Source of the DNA: JAAFHB01 sp037133495
GTDB lineage: Bacteria > Bacteroidota > Bacteroidia > Bacteroidales > Prolixibacteraceae
DNA length: 64,000 nucleotides
Direction: 5' to 3'
Assembly: GCA_037133495.1 (NCBI GenBank)
Contig: JBAXOA010000012.1
Location: 1-64,000 of the forward strand
How positions within the stretch are numbered: position 1 is the stretch's first letter; the number at the start of each line of letters is the position of its first letter. The notes under the pieces are model-generated. The model did no database searches and was not told the DNA's origin. It saw only the letters and a program-made list of their open reading frames with translations. Position numbers and translations under genes: made by a program. Below, in pieces: positions 44,673 to 53,243 of the stretch.

Positions 44673-46130
44673 ATGAAAACGCTCAAAGGACTAATCTATT
44701 TCATCCTGATTACTTTACAACTATTTGCAACTGCAAAAGCGCAGCCTGCAACTCCTCCTGCTCCGGTCTTCCCAGTTCCAACCGACCGGCAGCTGGCATG
44801 GCACGAAATGGAGCAATACGCTTTTATTCACTTTACTACCAACACCTTCACCGGAAAAGAGTGGGGCTTCGGGGATGAAAACCCTGACGTATTTAATCCA
44901 TCAGAAATGGATGTCAATCAATGGGTAAAAACAGTTAAAGCTGCCGGATTAAAAGCTATTGTACTGACATGCAAGCACCATGACGGATTTTGTTTGTGGC
45001 CAAGTCAATACACAGATCACTCGGTCAAAAGCAGCAAATGGAAAAATGGAAAAGGGAATGTCGTAAAAGAAGTTGCCGATGCATGCCATAAAAACGGATT
45101 AAAATTCGGAATTTACCTGTCACCATGGGACCGGAATCGCAAAGATTATGGTTCTCCCTCTTATGTTGAATATTACAGAAGTCAACTTCGGGAGCTATTC
45201 TCTGCCTATGGCCCGGTCTTTGAAATGTGGTTTGATGGTGCAAACGGAGGCGATGGATATTATGGCGGTGCAAGAGAGAAGCGAAAAATCAATGCCGCAA
45301 CTTATTACAACTGGCCCACAACATTGGATATGGTGCGAAAAATAGAGCCCAATATTATGTTTTTTAGTGATGCAGGCCCTGATACCAGATGGTGCGGTAA
45401 CGAAAGAGGTTTTGCAGGCGAAACGAACTGGGGAAATATCGGTGCTGATTCCCTTTATGCAGGAAAAAGCGGAATTGAAAAGCTATTAAATTCCGGCGAA
45501 GAAAATGGGTCCAGCTATATTCCGGCTGAAGTAGACGTTTCTATACGTCCGGGGTGGTTTTACCATGCCGAAGAAGATGCTAAAGTAAAAACACCTGAAA
45601 AACTTTTTGAGATTTACCTCTCCTCAGTTGGAAGAGGGTCAAATCTGATCCTCAATGTACCACCCGACCGACGTGGCCTGTTTCATGAAAATGATGTAAA
45701 AGCGCTGCTGGGATGGAGAAAAATGATAGATGAAGCATTTAAAACCAATCTTGCTCTTAAATCCACTGTTAAATCCGACAGCTATAGAGGAAATTCAAAA
45801 CAATACCGAGCCTCAAACGTTATTGATGGAAATAAAGAAACTTATTGGGCAACCGACGACAAAATAACGTCAGGTAGTCTGGTTATAAATCTCAAATCAA
45901 AAAAAACAGTAAAATTTATCCTCTTGCAGGAATATATCAAACTGGGACAAAGAGTTAAGAATTTCACGATTTCCATCTGGAAAAACAATCAATGGGAAGA
46001 AGTCACCCAAGGTACCACTATTGGATACAAAAGGATCCTGAAGATCGTTCCTTGCGAAACGGATAAAATTAAAATTGCGATTACCGGATCAAAGGCCTCG
46101 CCACTGATTTCAAACATCGAAGTTTATTAG
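44673..46130 (+). CDS. GH29 alpha-L-fucosidase with F5/8-type C-terminal domain
   Basis: 485 residues with a signal peptide (ATAKAQ). The GH29 (beta/alpha)8 domain runs to about residue 350, with FIHFTTNTFTGKEWG, LTCKHHDGFCLWPS and the nucleophile motif FEMWFDGANG (Asp188). After it, about 130 residues (NLALKSTVKSDSYRG, ASNVIDGNKETYWATDD) form an F5/8 type C carbohydrate-binding fold. It releases alpha-L-fucose from glycans. No adjacent SusCD pair is present. Confidence 0.9.
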   Translation: MKTLKGLIYFILITLQLFATAKAQPATPPAPVFPVPTDRQLAWHEMEQYAFIHFTTNTFTGKEWGFGDENPDVFNPSEMDVNQWVKTVKAAGLKAIVLTCKHHDGFCLWPSQYTDHSVKSSKWKNGKGNVVKEVADACHKNGLKFGIYLSPWDRNRKDYGSPSYVEYYRSQLRELFSAYGPVFEMWFDGANGGDGYYGGAREKRKINAATYYNWPTTLDMVRKIEPNIMFFSDAGPDTRWCGNERGFAGETNWGNIGADSLYAGKSGIEKLLNSGEENGSSYIPAEVDVSIRPGWFYHAEEDAKVKTPEKLFEIYLSSVGRGSNLILNVPPDRRGLFHENDVKALLGWRKMIDEAFKTNLALKSTVKSDSYRGNSKQYRASNVIDGNKETYWATDDKITSGSLVINLKSKKTVKFILLQEYIKLGQRVKNFTISIWKNNQWEEVTQGTTIGYKRILKIVPCETDKIKIAITGSKASPLISNIEVY

Positions 46131-46192
46131 TTAATTTTGCCTGCGAAATATCGTAATTGGGTTTTGAAAAATGCAAACTAATAATATATAAT

Positions 46193-46735
46193 ATGGCAGA
46201 AGAAAAAAAAGAAAGATGGACAACATACCTGGCAATCTCTACAGTAATAATAGTTGTATGTGCCACGCTCTCCACATTTAAAGGAGGCGGCTATAGTACG
46301 CGATCGCTGATGAATCAAACAAGCGCTTCAGACCAATGGGCGTTCTATCAGTCGAAAAGTCTCAAGAGTCTGATCTTCGAGATGCAAAAAGAAAATCTCC
46401 AGCTGCAGTTGGAATTAGCCACCAAATCAAATTCAGCCAAGGACGTAATACCTGAGTATAACGACAAATTAGCATCCTGTATTAAAAAGATTCATCAGTA
46501 TGATTTGGAAAAAGAAGAAATAACCAAGGTCGCCAAAAAATTTGAAGCCGACAGGGATGAATGCAAATTACATGGTTCGGCCTTCGGAATTGCAGTCATC
46601 TTTCTGCAAATCTCAATCCTTCTATCCTCTATTTCAGCTTTGACCAAGAAAAAAATTGTTTGGTTCCTAAGCATTTTAGTTGGAATAGTTGGAATATTCT
46701 ATTTTATGGACGGGTTTTTTCTATTTATAAAATAG
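46193..46735 (+). CDS. DUF4337-like membrane protein
   Basis: 180 residues from the ATG of MAEEKKERW. One N-terminal transmembrane helix (TYLAISTVIIVVCATL), then FKGGGYSTRSLMNQTSASDQWAFYQSKSLK, a coiled-coil segment, and two C-terminal helices. The N-terminal helix plus DQWAFYQSKS motif is the pattern of DUF4337 proteins, whose function is unknown. It follows the fucosidase by about 60 bases, but a functional link is unlikely. Confidence 0.75.
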   Translation: MAEEKKERWTTYLAISTVIIVVCATLSTFKGGGYSTRSLMNQTSASDQWAFYQSKSLKSLIFEMQKENLQLQLELATKSNSAKDVIPEYNDKLASCIKKIHQYDLEKEEITKVAKKFEADRDECKLHGSAFGIAVIFLQISILLSSISALTKKKIVWFLSILVGIVGIFYFMDGFFLFIK

Positions 46736-46838
46736 CATTGAACGCTAAAATCACCTCATGATTTGAAGAAATATTATTCAACTTATTTGGTATTTGCAAT
46801 AAATATTTAAAGAAAAATGAATAATAATTATAAAATCC

Positions 46839-46868
46839 TTTGAAATTCATCATTTTGAATTATATTTG
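46839..46868 (+). promoter_or_regulatory. Bacteroidota-type promoter of the cold-shock gene
   Basis: TTTG (46839-46842) and TATATTTG (46861-46868) match the -33 and TAnnTTTG -7 elements with an 18-base spacer, about 21 bases before the ATG. This is the clearest promoter in the window. Confidence 0.6.
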
Positions 46869-46889
46869 TCAGGATTAAAAATTAATAAA

Positions 46890-47081
46890 ATGCAATCAGG
46901 TAAAGTAAAATTTTTCAATGAATCCAAAGGTTTTGGATTTATCAAAGACAATGACTCAGAAAAAGAGTATTTCGTACATGTAACTGGTCTTATCGACAAA
47001 GTTAGAGAGAATGATGATGTTACCTTCGATGTAACCGAAGGAAGAAAAGGATTGAATGCGGTAAATGTAAAACTAGCATAG
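46890..47081 (+). CDS. Cold-shock domain protein
   Basis: 63 residues, the size of CspA proteins. The RNA-binding motifs are KGFGFI (RNP1) and EYFVHV (RNP2), within MQSGKVKFFN ... DVTFDVTEGRKGLNAVNVKL. It binds single-stranded RNA or DNA as a chaperone in the cytoplasm. It has its own promoter and terminator, so it is monocistronic. Confidence 0.93.
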   Translation: MQSGKVKFFNESKGFGFIKDNDSEKEYFVHVTGLIDKVRENDDVTFDVTEGRKGLNAVNVKLA

Positions 47082-47107
47082 TTTTTACAAACTAAATCAA
47101 GCTATTG

Positions 47108-47144
47108 AAAAAAGAGCCTTACCGTAAATGTGAGGCTCTTTTTT
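47108..47144 (+). terminator. Rho-independent terminator
   Basis: AAAAAAGAGCCT pairs with AGGCTCTTTTTT around a 13-base loop, 27 bases after the cold-shock gene. Confidence 0.85.
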
Positions 47145-47226
47145 GTTTATAATAAAGAAATTAATAAATATTTACTTAATTGATTTATAGACATTTGCAA
47201 TATATGAGTATTAAATAATAGCGAAA

Positions 47227-47688
47227 ATGAATTTCCCCGCTGCAATAAAATGGACGGTATCAAAACGCATACTCCTTCTCGAGGCGGCTTTGGTATGGAC
47301 CTTTGCAGGTGGAATGTTATTATTCAGAGGAAGCTCAATGCTCGAAGCTTCATCAGGCTTTTCTTTGTTAAATGCAGTTACTTGTTTATGTTGTGGATTA
47401 ATGTTTTTTGTAGTGGTCTTTTCAAAAATTTCACGTAAACACATTTACAGGATTACAAATCTAATCGGAGATGAACATCGTTTTTATGAATTTTTTAATT
47501 CTAAAAGTTACCTTATGATGATTGGCATGATTACAATGGGTATATTTTTTCGCAAAACTTTAATCGTCCCATTGCCGTCACTTTCACTTGCCTATATCAC
47601 AATGGGTATACCACTTTTGCTGTCGTCATTCCGCTTTTATCACAGTTGGTATTTTTTCTTGACGACGATCGACAGTTCAATCATCTAA
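47227..47688 (+). CDS. Small integral membrane protein, unknown
   Basis: 153 residues with about four transmembrane helices (ILLLEAALVWTFAGGMLLF, LLNAVTCLCCGLMFFVVVF, MMIGMITMGIFFR, AYITMGIPLLLSSF) and basic loops. I do not recognise the family. It stands alone between the cold-shock terminator and a degraded region. Confidence 0.6.
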   Translation: MNFPAAIKWTVSKRILLLEAALVWTFAGGMLLFRGSSMLEASSGFSLLNAVTCLCCGLMFFVVVFSKISRKHIYRITNLIGDEHRFYEFFNSKSYLMMIGMITMGIFFRKTLIVPLPSLSLAYITMGIPLLLSSFRFYHSWYFFLTTIDSSII

Positions 47689-48497
47689 AATAAGACAAAC
47701 GGCGATCCCCAAAAAGGGAGAACAACTAAAAACGCAAAGTCTGCAAAGGACTCAAAAAGAGCTTACTAAGACTTAATTTCCCTATTTCAAATCTCGTATT
47801 CTATCCAACCGCTTCGCATACTTTGCGTTTAAAGAAGGCTCCTGAGCCTTACCAAGCCTCAAATCACATGATATCAATTCTTTTTACAGGTTTTGGCTTT
47901 ACCTCCTCTTTCTTTGGAAGGGTGATCAACAAAATTCCATCTGTGTATTTGGAATTGAACTGTTTGTGTCCGAAAAATTCGAGCTTTTCCAATCCATCAG
48001 GTCTCTTGAAAAAAATTTGTCAAAAAAAGATGGAACTGTAGGAAAAAATCTGTCTGATGTTCTTAACAGTGTCATAACTTAGTCCTCCATTCATTAATTG
48101 TTAAACTTTAAGTGAAAAATTCAAACCTCCTTTTGAGGTCATCATTAATTCAGCAACATAAATGCCAAAACCCAGATTGCTTACAACAAAATTTTATATT
48201 ACTGGTAATCTGAATATTAAAAATGTCAAACAGTATTATAAAGGTATAACTATTGACAAATTAGCAGAATATTGGAATGTCAAATTTTCATAAAAGCAAA
48301 ATTGTTATGCAATTATGTCAGATCTAATTCTTCCGTCTGGAAATAAAGATTCCCGGAAAAACAGGTTGAATCTCATTTTTGGAAATATAAGGGTTGACCA
48401 ACTAAAAAAAATTAAAATATTCTGATGTTGGCTAAAATATTGTATTTTTGAATGAGCAACAGAAGTTGTCGATTCATTTAAATTTAAAAAAAGTACC
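47689..48497. other. Degraded region with Hsp20 fragment and inverted repeat
   Basis: About 800 bases without an intact gene. AAAACGCAAAGTCTGC near 47730 and GCATACTTTGCGTTT near 47820 are imperfect inverted arms. A minus-strand Hsp20 C-terminus lies at 47864-48019. A 43-codon plus frame (48162-48293) has no support. A TATTTTTG -7-like box at 48443-48450 may serve the next gene. Confidence 0.5.
47864..48019 (-). pseudogene. Hsp20/alpha-crystallin C-terminal remnant
   Basis: Read on the minus strand this gives about 51 residues: LEKLEFFGHKQFNSKYTDGI, then LLITLPKKEEVKPKPVK, RIDIM and a stop. The YTDGILLITLPKKEE part is the hallmark end of Bacteroidota small heat-shock proteins. Upstream the frame runs straight into a TGA and the crystallin core and start are missing, so only a decayed 3' end remains. 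Confidence 0.7.
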
Positions 48498-48782
48498 ATG
48501 TTACCCAAATTCCTTTTAGCAGACAATTCTCAGGTTTTACCCGACAAGATTTTTGTAGTCCATAACGAACAACCACGATTTATCGTTGGCTGCGATGTTG
48601 AAGGATTCACAATTGATCAGGAAATTCATTGGATTGACGATGAACCGGCAAGTGAAGAGTTGAAAAAGGAATTACTCGAGCAAGCTGAAGAGTTTATGGA
48701 TCTTGAGCTGGAGTACGAAGAGGAGCTTTATTTGCTTGAAAATGAAGAAGATTCGGATGAAGAAAACCGTAAACTTAAATAA
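48498..48782 (+). CDS. Small acidic conserved protein
   Basis: 94 residues: MLPKFLLADNSQVLPDKIFVV, then PRFIVGCDVEGF, EIHWIDDEP and a highly acidic C-terminal helix. From memory this matches a short hypothetical protein conserved in Bacteroidota; its role is not known. The PspC gene follows after 6 bases, so they are likely co-transcribed. Confidence 0.72.
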   Translation: MLPKFLLADNSQVLPDKIFVVHNEQPRFIVGCDVEGFTIDQEIHWIDDEPASEELKKELLEQAEEFMDLELEYEEELYLLENEEDSDEENRKLK

Positions 48783-48788
48783 ACTGTA

Positions 48789-48995
48789 ATGGAACTTAAT
48801 TCACCCAAACGACTCACTCGCAGTCGTAACGATAGAATGCTTGCAGGAATTTGCGGTGGAATTGCCAATTATTTGATTGTCGATCCCACTATCGTAAGGC
48901 TTATTTTTGCTTTGGCTACGTTTTTTACTGTCGTGTTTCCAGGCGTCCTTATTTATCTGATTATGTGGATCGTGGTTCCGAAAGAGCAATATTAG
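48789..48995 (+). CDS. PspC-domain membrane protein
   Basis: 68 residues: KRLTRSRNDRMLAGICGGIANYL, VDPTIVRLIFAL, one or two hydrophobic stretches and IMWIVVPKE. This is the single PspC domain, an envelope-stress family protein of the inner membrane. It is a stand-alone short form as often seen in Bacteroidota. No other psp gene is nearby. A terminator follows. Confidence 0.9.
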   Translation: MELNSPKRLTRSRNDRMLAGICGGIANYLIVDPTIVRLIFALATFFTVVFPGVLIYLIMWIVVPKEQY

Positions 48996-49031
48996 CCGTT
49001 TAAAATTCCGCATACCGAAATCATTTCAGAC

Positions 49032-49065
49032 CGGCACATTGCTTGCGTGCCGGACGGGTTTTTCT
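49032..49065 (+). terminator. Rho-independent terminator
   Basis: CCGGCAC and GTGCCGG with a 9-base loop, followed by ACGGGTTTTTC, end the acidic protein/PspC unit. Confidence 0.75.
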
Positions 49066-49117
49066 GTTTTCAACTGACCACTAAAAATATTTTTTTATTT
49101 AATTGTAAAAACTGATC

Positions 49118-50038
49118 ATGAAAAGAAGAAGCTTTATTCAAACATCTGCAACTGCTGCTATGCTTGCAGGATTCTCCAACATAGCCTTCAGTAAAAATCT
49201 TGACGATGTTAAACCGTCGAATTCGGCAAAATTCAAACTAAAATACGCACCCGGATTAGGAAGTTTTTCCCAGTCAGCAGGAAAAGATCCGGTTGATGTG
49301 ATCAAATTCTGTTCAGATCAGGGTTTTACAGCTATGTTCGATAACGGATTTCCCGGACGCAAAATTGAAGATCAGGAAAGAATAGTTGCTGAACTTACGC
49401 GTCAGAATATGGACATGGGTCCTTTTGTTCTTTACGCCGACTTCAAAGTCGAATCAATGGTTATTAAAGATGCTGATATCAGAGAGATGCTGATTAAAAA
49501 AGTAAATGAGGGGGTTGAACTATTCAAAAGAACTGGTCTAAAGTACGCTTTGATGGTGCCGGGTCGTTATAATGAGAGGATGGCATGGGATTATCAGACC
49601 GCTAATGTAATTGATATGATGCGGGAGCTGAGCGATATCGCAGAAAAAGGAGGACTGACAATCGTTCTTGAGCCATTGAATAAACGTGACCATCCAGGAC
49701 TTTTCCTTTCCGGAATTCCGCAAGCCTATGCAATCTGCAGAGCAGTGAACAGCCCATCCTGTAAAATCGTCGATGATATGTACCATCAGCAAATTACAGA
49801 AGGAAATATCATTCCCAATATCGACGCCGCGTGGCCGGAAATTGCCGCATTTCATCTTGGCGACAATCCGGGCCGGAAGGAGCCGGGAACCGGAGAAATT
49901 AACTTTCAAACTATTTTCAAACACATTTCTGAAAAAGGATATAATGGAGTTTTGTGTATGGAACATGGAAACAGCATTGCAGGAAAAGAGGGTGAACTTG
50001 CACTGATTGAGGCTTATCGTAAAGTTGATAATTTCTAA
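49118..50038 (+). CDS. Exported hydroxypyruvate isomerase-like TIM-barrel protein
   Basis: 306 residues. The N-terminus MKRRSFIQTSATAAMLAGF is a Tat-type signal. The rest is a xylose-isomerase-like TIM barrel with LEPLNKRDHPGLFL, the metal-site region KIVDDMYHQQ, FHLGDNPGR and a final EHGNS, close to the Hyi (hydroxypyruvate isomerase/epimerase) group. It probably isomerises or epimerises a sugar derivative outside the cytoplasm. It stands 58 bases before a GH29 fucosidase, so both may belong to one glycan-use unit. Confidence 0.82.
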   Translation: MKRRSFIQTSATAAMLAGFSNIAFSKNLDDVKPSNSAKFKLKYAPGLGSFSQSAGKDPVDVIKFCSDQGFTAMFDNGFPGRKIEDQERIVAELTRQNMDMGPFVLYADFKVESMVIKDADIREMLIKKVNEGVELFKRTGLKYALMVPGRYNERMAWDYQTANVIDMMRELSDIAEKGGLTIVLEPLNKRDHPGLFLSGIPQAYAICRAVNSPSCKIVDDMYHQQITEGNIIPNIDAAWPEIAAFHLGDNPGRKEPGTGEINFQTIFKHISEKGYNGVLCMEHGNSIAGKEGELALIEAYRKVDNF

Positions 50039-50096
50039 TTCAAAGCTAACGTCACGCATTTTTTCGGATCAGTAACTTAAAAACCTCGATTCTCAA

Positions 50097-51392
50097 ATGA
50101 AAAATTCAATTTTAATTATTCTTGCACTCTTTTTGTCATTAACAGCATACTCGCAAAAAGATTACCAGCCTGCTCCGGAAAATCTTGCAGCCCGCGAATG
50201 GTTTCAGGATTCCAAATTCGGACTTTTTATTCACTGGGGCGTTTATTCTACCCTGGCTAATGGAGAATGGGTCATGAATCAGCAACAGCTAGATAAGCCC
50301 ACCTATGAAAAACTCCCGGCTTTCTTTAATCCCGTAAGTTTTAATGCTGCAGAATGGGTGAAAATGGTAAAAGATGCCGGAATGAAATACATCACCATTA
50401 CCAGTAAGCATCACGATGGTTTCGCAATGTGGGCAACGAAACTCTCCACCTGGAATATTGTCGATAGAACACCTTATGGCAAGGATGTATTAAAACAACT
50501 TGCTGATGAATGTCACAAACAAGGGGTTAAATTATTCTTTTACCACTCTCACCTTGACTGGTATCAGGAAAATTACTATCCCCGCGGAGGTACCGGTGGC
50601 TCATCAGGTCGCCCAAATAAAGGAGATTGGAATGCTTATCTCGATTATATGGATGGACAGCTTACCGAGCTTTTGACTAACTACGGAGATATTGCCGGAA
50701 TCTGGTTTGATGGATGGTGGGATAAAAAAGATGCGGATTGGCGTCTTGACAAAACGTACAGTTTGATTCATAAACTTCAGCCGGCAGCCATGGTGGGGAA
50801 TAATCATCATCAGGCACCTAAGCCGGGAGAAGACTTTCAAATGTTCGAGAAAGATCTGCCTGGTAAAAACACTACAGGATTCAGCGAAGAATCACGGGTT
50901 GGAACACTGCCACTTGAAACCTGCGAAACAATGAACGGAGCCTGGGGATTTAACATTAAAGATAAAAATTATAAAAGCACGACCCAACTGGTTCAATACC
51001 TTGTCAAAGCAGCTGGATCAAATGCAAATTTCCTGCTAAATGTAGGCCCGATGCCAAATGGGAAAATTCAGCCCGAATTTATCAAAACCCTGGGCGAAAT
51101 GGGTGAATGGATGAAAAAATACGGAGAAACAGTGTATGGCACACGCGGCGGACCGGTAAATCCTCACCCATGGGGCGTTACGACCATAAAAGGGAATAAA
51201 GTTTTTGTCCATTTATTGGGAGAATCAGATGAAAATCTTCTGATCAATGACTTTGGCAAAAAAATTAAAAAATCTTACCTGTTTGATGATCAATCACCTG
51301 TAGCTTTTAAGCAAACCGAATTTGGAATCAACATTAAAGTCGCTGCTGCAAAAAGAAAACCAATTGATACGATTGTTGTTCTCGAATTTTAA
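50097..51392 (+). CDS. GH29 alpha-L-fucosidase
   Basis: 431 residues, signal peptide to about 19 (LTAYSQ). The GH29 catalytic barrel shows SKFGLFIHWGVYS, ITSKHHDGFAMW and the nucleophile motif GIWFDGWWD (Asp205), then a small C-terminal beta domain. It lacks the F5/8 module of the other fucosidase in the window. It is exported and cleaves terminal alpha-L-fucose. A palindrome-rich segment follows and probably ends transcription. Confidence 0.92.
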   Translation: MKNSILIILALFLSLTAYSQKDYQPAPENLAAREWFQDSKFGLFIHWGVYSTLANGEWVMNQQQLDKPTYEKLPAFFNPVSFNAAEWVKMVKDAGMKYITITSKHHDGFAMWATKLSTWNIVDRTPYGKDVLKQLADECHKQGVKLFFYHSHLDWYQENYYPRGGTGGSSGRPNKGDWNAYLDYMDGQLTELLTNYGDIAGIWFDGWWDKKDADWRLDKTYSLIHKLQPAAMVGNNHHQAPKPGEDFQMFEKDLPGKNTTGFSEESRVGTLPLETCETMNGAWGFNIKDKNYKSTTQLVQYLVKAAGSNANFLLNVGPMPNGKIQPEFIKTLGEMGEWMKKYGETVYGTRGGPVNPHPWGVTTIKGNKVFVHLLGESDENLLINDFGKKIKKSYLFDDQSPVAFKQTEFGINIKVAAAKRKPIDTIVVLEF

Positions 51393-51394
51393 AC

Positions 51395-51478
51395 CCTCAA
51401 GATTCCTAAACCCTCAAGGTTTTTAAAACCTTGAGGGTTTTTAAAATTTGAGGGTTGTTTTAAAATTTGAGGGTTTAA
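51395..51478. repeat. Dispersed CCCTCAAGG palindrome
   Basis: The dyad AAACCCTCAAGGTTTT-TA-AAACCTTGAGGGTTT spans 51408-51440 and is flanked by three degenerate copies of its arm (AAATTTGAGGGTT). The core is the same as in the two hairpins at 29008-29121. It lies between convergent genes and can act as a two-way terminator. Confidence 0.78.
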
Positions 51479-51493
51479 AAATTTGGAAAACCA

Positions 51494-51958
51494 CTACGGT
51501 TTATTTTTAAGCAGCACATCATTAATCATCTTCTCAAATTGAATAATAATTTCTTCGGGGGATCTGGCAACTCCGCTGGTCATAGTCGGATTACCCGTTT
51601 GAGGAACCCATAAGAAGGCAGGTATTCCGCTGATTCCAAAAACAGTCGATAATTCGCGCTCCTGATCAGTATTGACTTTGTAAACAGTGATTTTCCCTTT
51701 GTATTTCTTAGCCAGTTCCTCAAGTGCGGGAGAGGCAAGCCGGCAAGGGCCACACCAGTCGGCATAAAAATCCACGATACACGGCAATTTACCCTCAAAC
51801 TTCCATTCTTTCGGATTTTTTTCATAATCCATAATTTGCGCCTTGAACTGAACCCTGTCTATTTTAATAACTTCAACATCTGCAGCAAATACAGGCATTA
51901 CAGCATTCGTTATAAATATAACCAGGAGTATTATTGAAAACAAAACAGGATATTTCAT
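51494..51958 (-). CDS. Exported thioredoxin-fold protein
   Basis: 154 residues from MKYPVLFSI, with a signal or anchor helix ending near PVFA. The thioredoxin domain has the redox motif DFYADWCGPCR, then KVNTDQERELSTVFGISGIPAF with the cis-proline. It is a periplasmic or membrane-tethered thiol oxidoreductase. A role in cytochrome c maturation, where thiols of CxxCH must be kept reduced, would suit the genome but is not shown by the neighbours. Confidence 0.9.
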   Translation of the reverse strand: MKYPVLFSIILLVIFITNAVMPVFAADVEVIKIDRVQFKAQIMDYEKNPKEWKFEGKLPCIVDFYADWCGPCRLASPALEELAKKYKGKITVYKVNTDQERELSTVFGISGIPAFLWVPQTGNPTMTSGVARSPEEIIIQFEKMINDVLLKNKP

Positions 51959-52083
51959 ATTTCTAAAATTAAATTTCACATCTTACAATAATCATTCAAA
52001 CATATATACTTTTCTGCATATATTGCAAAAGTAAACGATATGAAGTATAAATTGTATTTTTATAGAAATAACAAATTTTGGAA

Positions 52084-53181
52084 ATGAAGCGCAAAAGAAA
52101 ACTAAAAAAAGTTGATCTCCACAAGTTTGTTGCAAAAACAGCACAAAGAGGAAGTATTCCGGGAACCATAGAATATATTGGCAAAACGCGTGAGGAGGAT
52201 GTCAAAATAGAAGTATTGGAATATAACGAGTCAACTATTATTGATTCCCGTAAAATTACTTCGCTCGATCAATTAAGTGAAAACAGTGATAGCCTATCTG
52301 TTAAATGGATAAAAGTAACAGGAGTTCACAACGCTGAAATATTAAGTGAGATCGGGAATCGCTTCAATATTATATCTCTTGATCTTGAGGATATTGCCAA
52401 TACGACACAACGACCCCGAATTGAAGAGCGTGAGAACTATATTTTTCTTGTTTTCAAAGTTCTGCAACTCGAACCTGAAACGCATGAAGTAATTATTGAA
52501 CAGGTAAGTATCGTTCTCGGTAAAAACTATCTGATTTCGTTTCACGAAACAGAACCTCAGGTTTTTGAAACGTTACATACCCGGATCATAACCGGCAAGG
52601 GACGTGTTCGAAAGATGAAAAGCGATTATCTGGCTTTCACCATTATTGATATTATTATCGATCAGTATTTCACGTTAATCGAGGATATTGGCGATAGTAT
52701 TGAGGAGACTGAAGAAGAACTTATCACATCACCGGGTCAAGGAATTCAGGAGGCGATTTACAAGCTAAAACGAAGGCTTAGCTACGTTAAAAAGACCATC
52801 TGGCCCACAAGGGAAGTGCTCAATCAGCTCACAAAAACTGACAATCTCATCGTTAACGACGAGACAAGAATCTATTTTCGGAATAGCTATGACCATACTA
52901 TTCAAATTATTGAAACAATCGAAAGTTTACGTGATCTTGCATCCGGGATGATGGATCTTTATCTCTCTACTGTGAGTTACAAAATGAATGAAATTATGAA
53001 AGTGCTTACCATTTTCTCTGCAATTTTCATTCCACTCACTTTTTTTGCCGGGGTTTATGGCATGAATTTCAAATACTTACCAGAGTTAGAATTAAAAGAA
53101 GGATATTTTATTTTTTGGGGAGTGATGCTTACAATCACAATCATCATGCTAATTTTCTTCAGGCGTAGAAAATGGCTTTAG
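52084..53181 (+). CDS. corA: CorA-family magnesium/cobalt transporter
   Basis: 365 residues from the ATG of MKRKRKLKK (a TTG two codons earlier is less likely). A long N-terminal cytoplasmic funnel domain and stalk helix are followed by two C-terminal transmembrane helices, with the selectivity motif YGMNF between them and basic residues at the very end (FFRRRKWL). It forms a pentameric Mg2+ channel in the inner membrane; some relatives also carry Co2+ or Ni2+. It is monocistronic. Confidence 0.93.
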   Translation: MKRKRKLKKVDLHKFVAKTAQRGSIPGTIEYIGKTREEDVKIEVLEYNESTIIDSRKITSLDQLSENSDSLSVKWIKVTGVHNAEILSEIGNRFNIISLDLEDIANTTQRPRIEERENYIFLVFKVLQLEPETHEVIIEQVSIVLGKNYLISFHETEPQVFETLHTRIITGKGRVRKMKSDYLAFTIIDIIIDQYFTLIEDIGDSIEETEEELITSPGQGIQEAIYKLKRRLSYVKKTIWPTREVLNQLTKTDNLIVNDETRIYFRNSYDHTIQIIETIESLRDLASGMMDLYLSTVSYKMNEIMKVLTIFSAIFIPLTFFAGVYGMNFKYLPELELKEGYFIFWGVMLTITIIMLIFFRRRKWL

Positions 53182-53243
53182 CACAATATATCATTAAATA
53201 AAAACATTCGGTTATCTTTGAAATTAAAATCAAATATTCATCC

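Noticed and set aside
48162..48293. 43-codon open frame in the degraded region
   Set aside because: No motif, signal or operon context; the surrounding DNA is decayed, so it could be chance.
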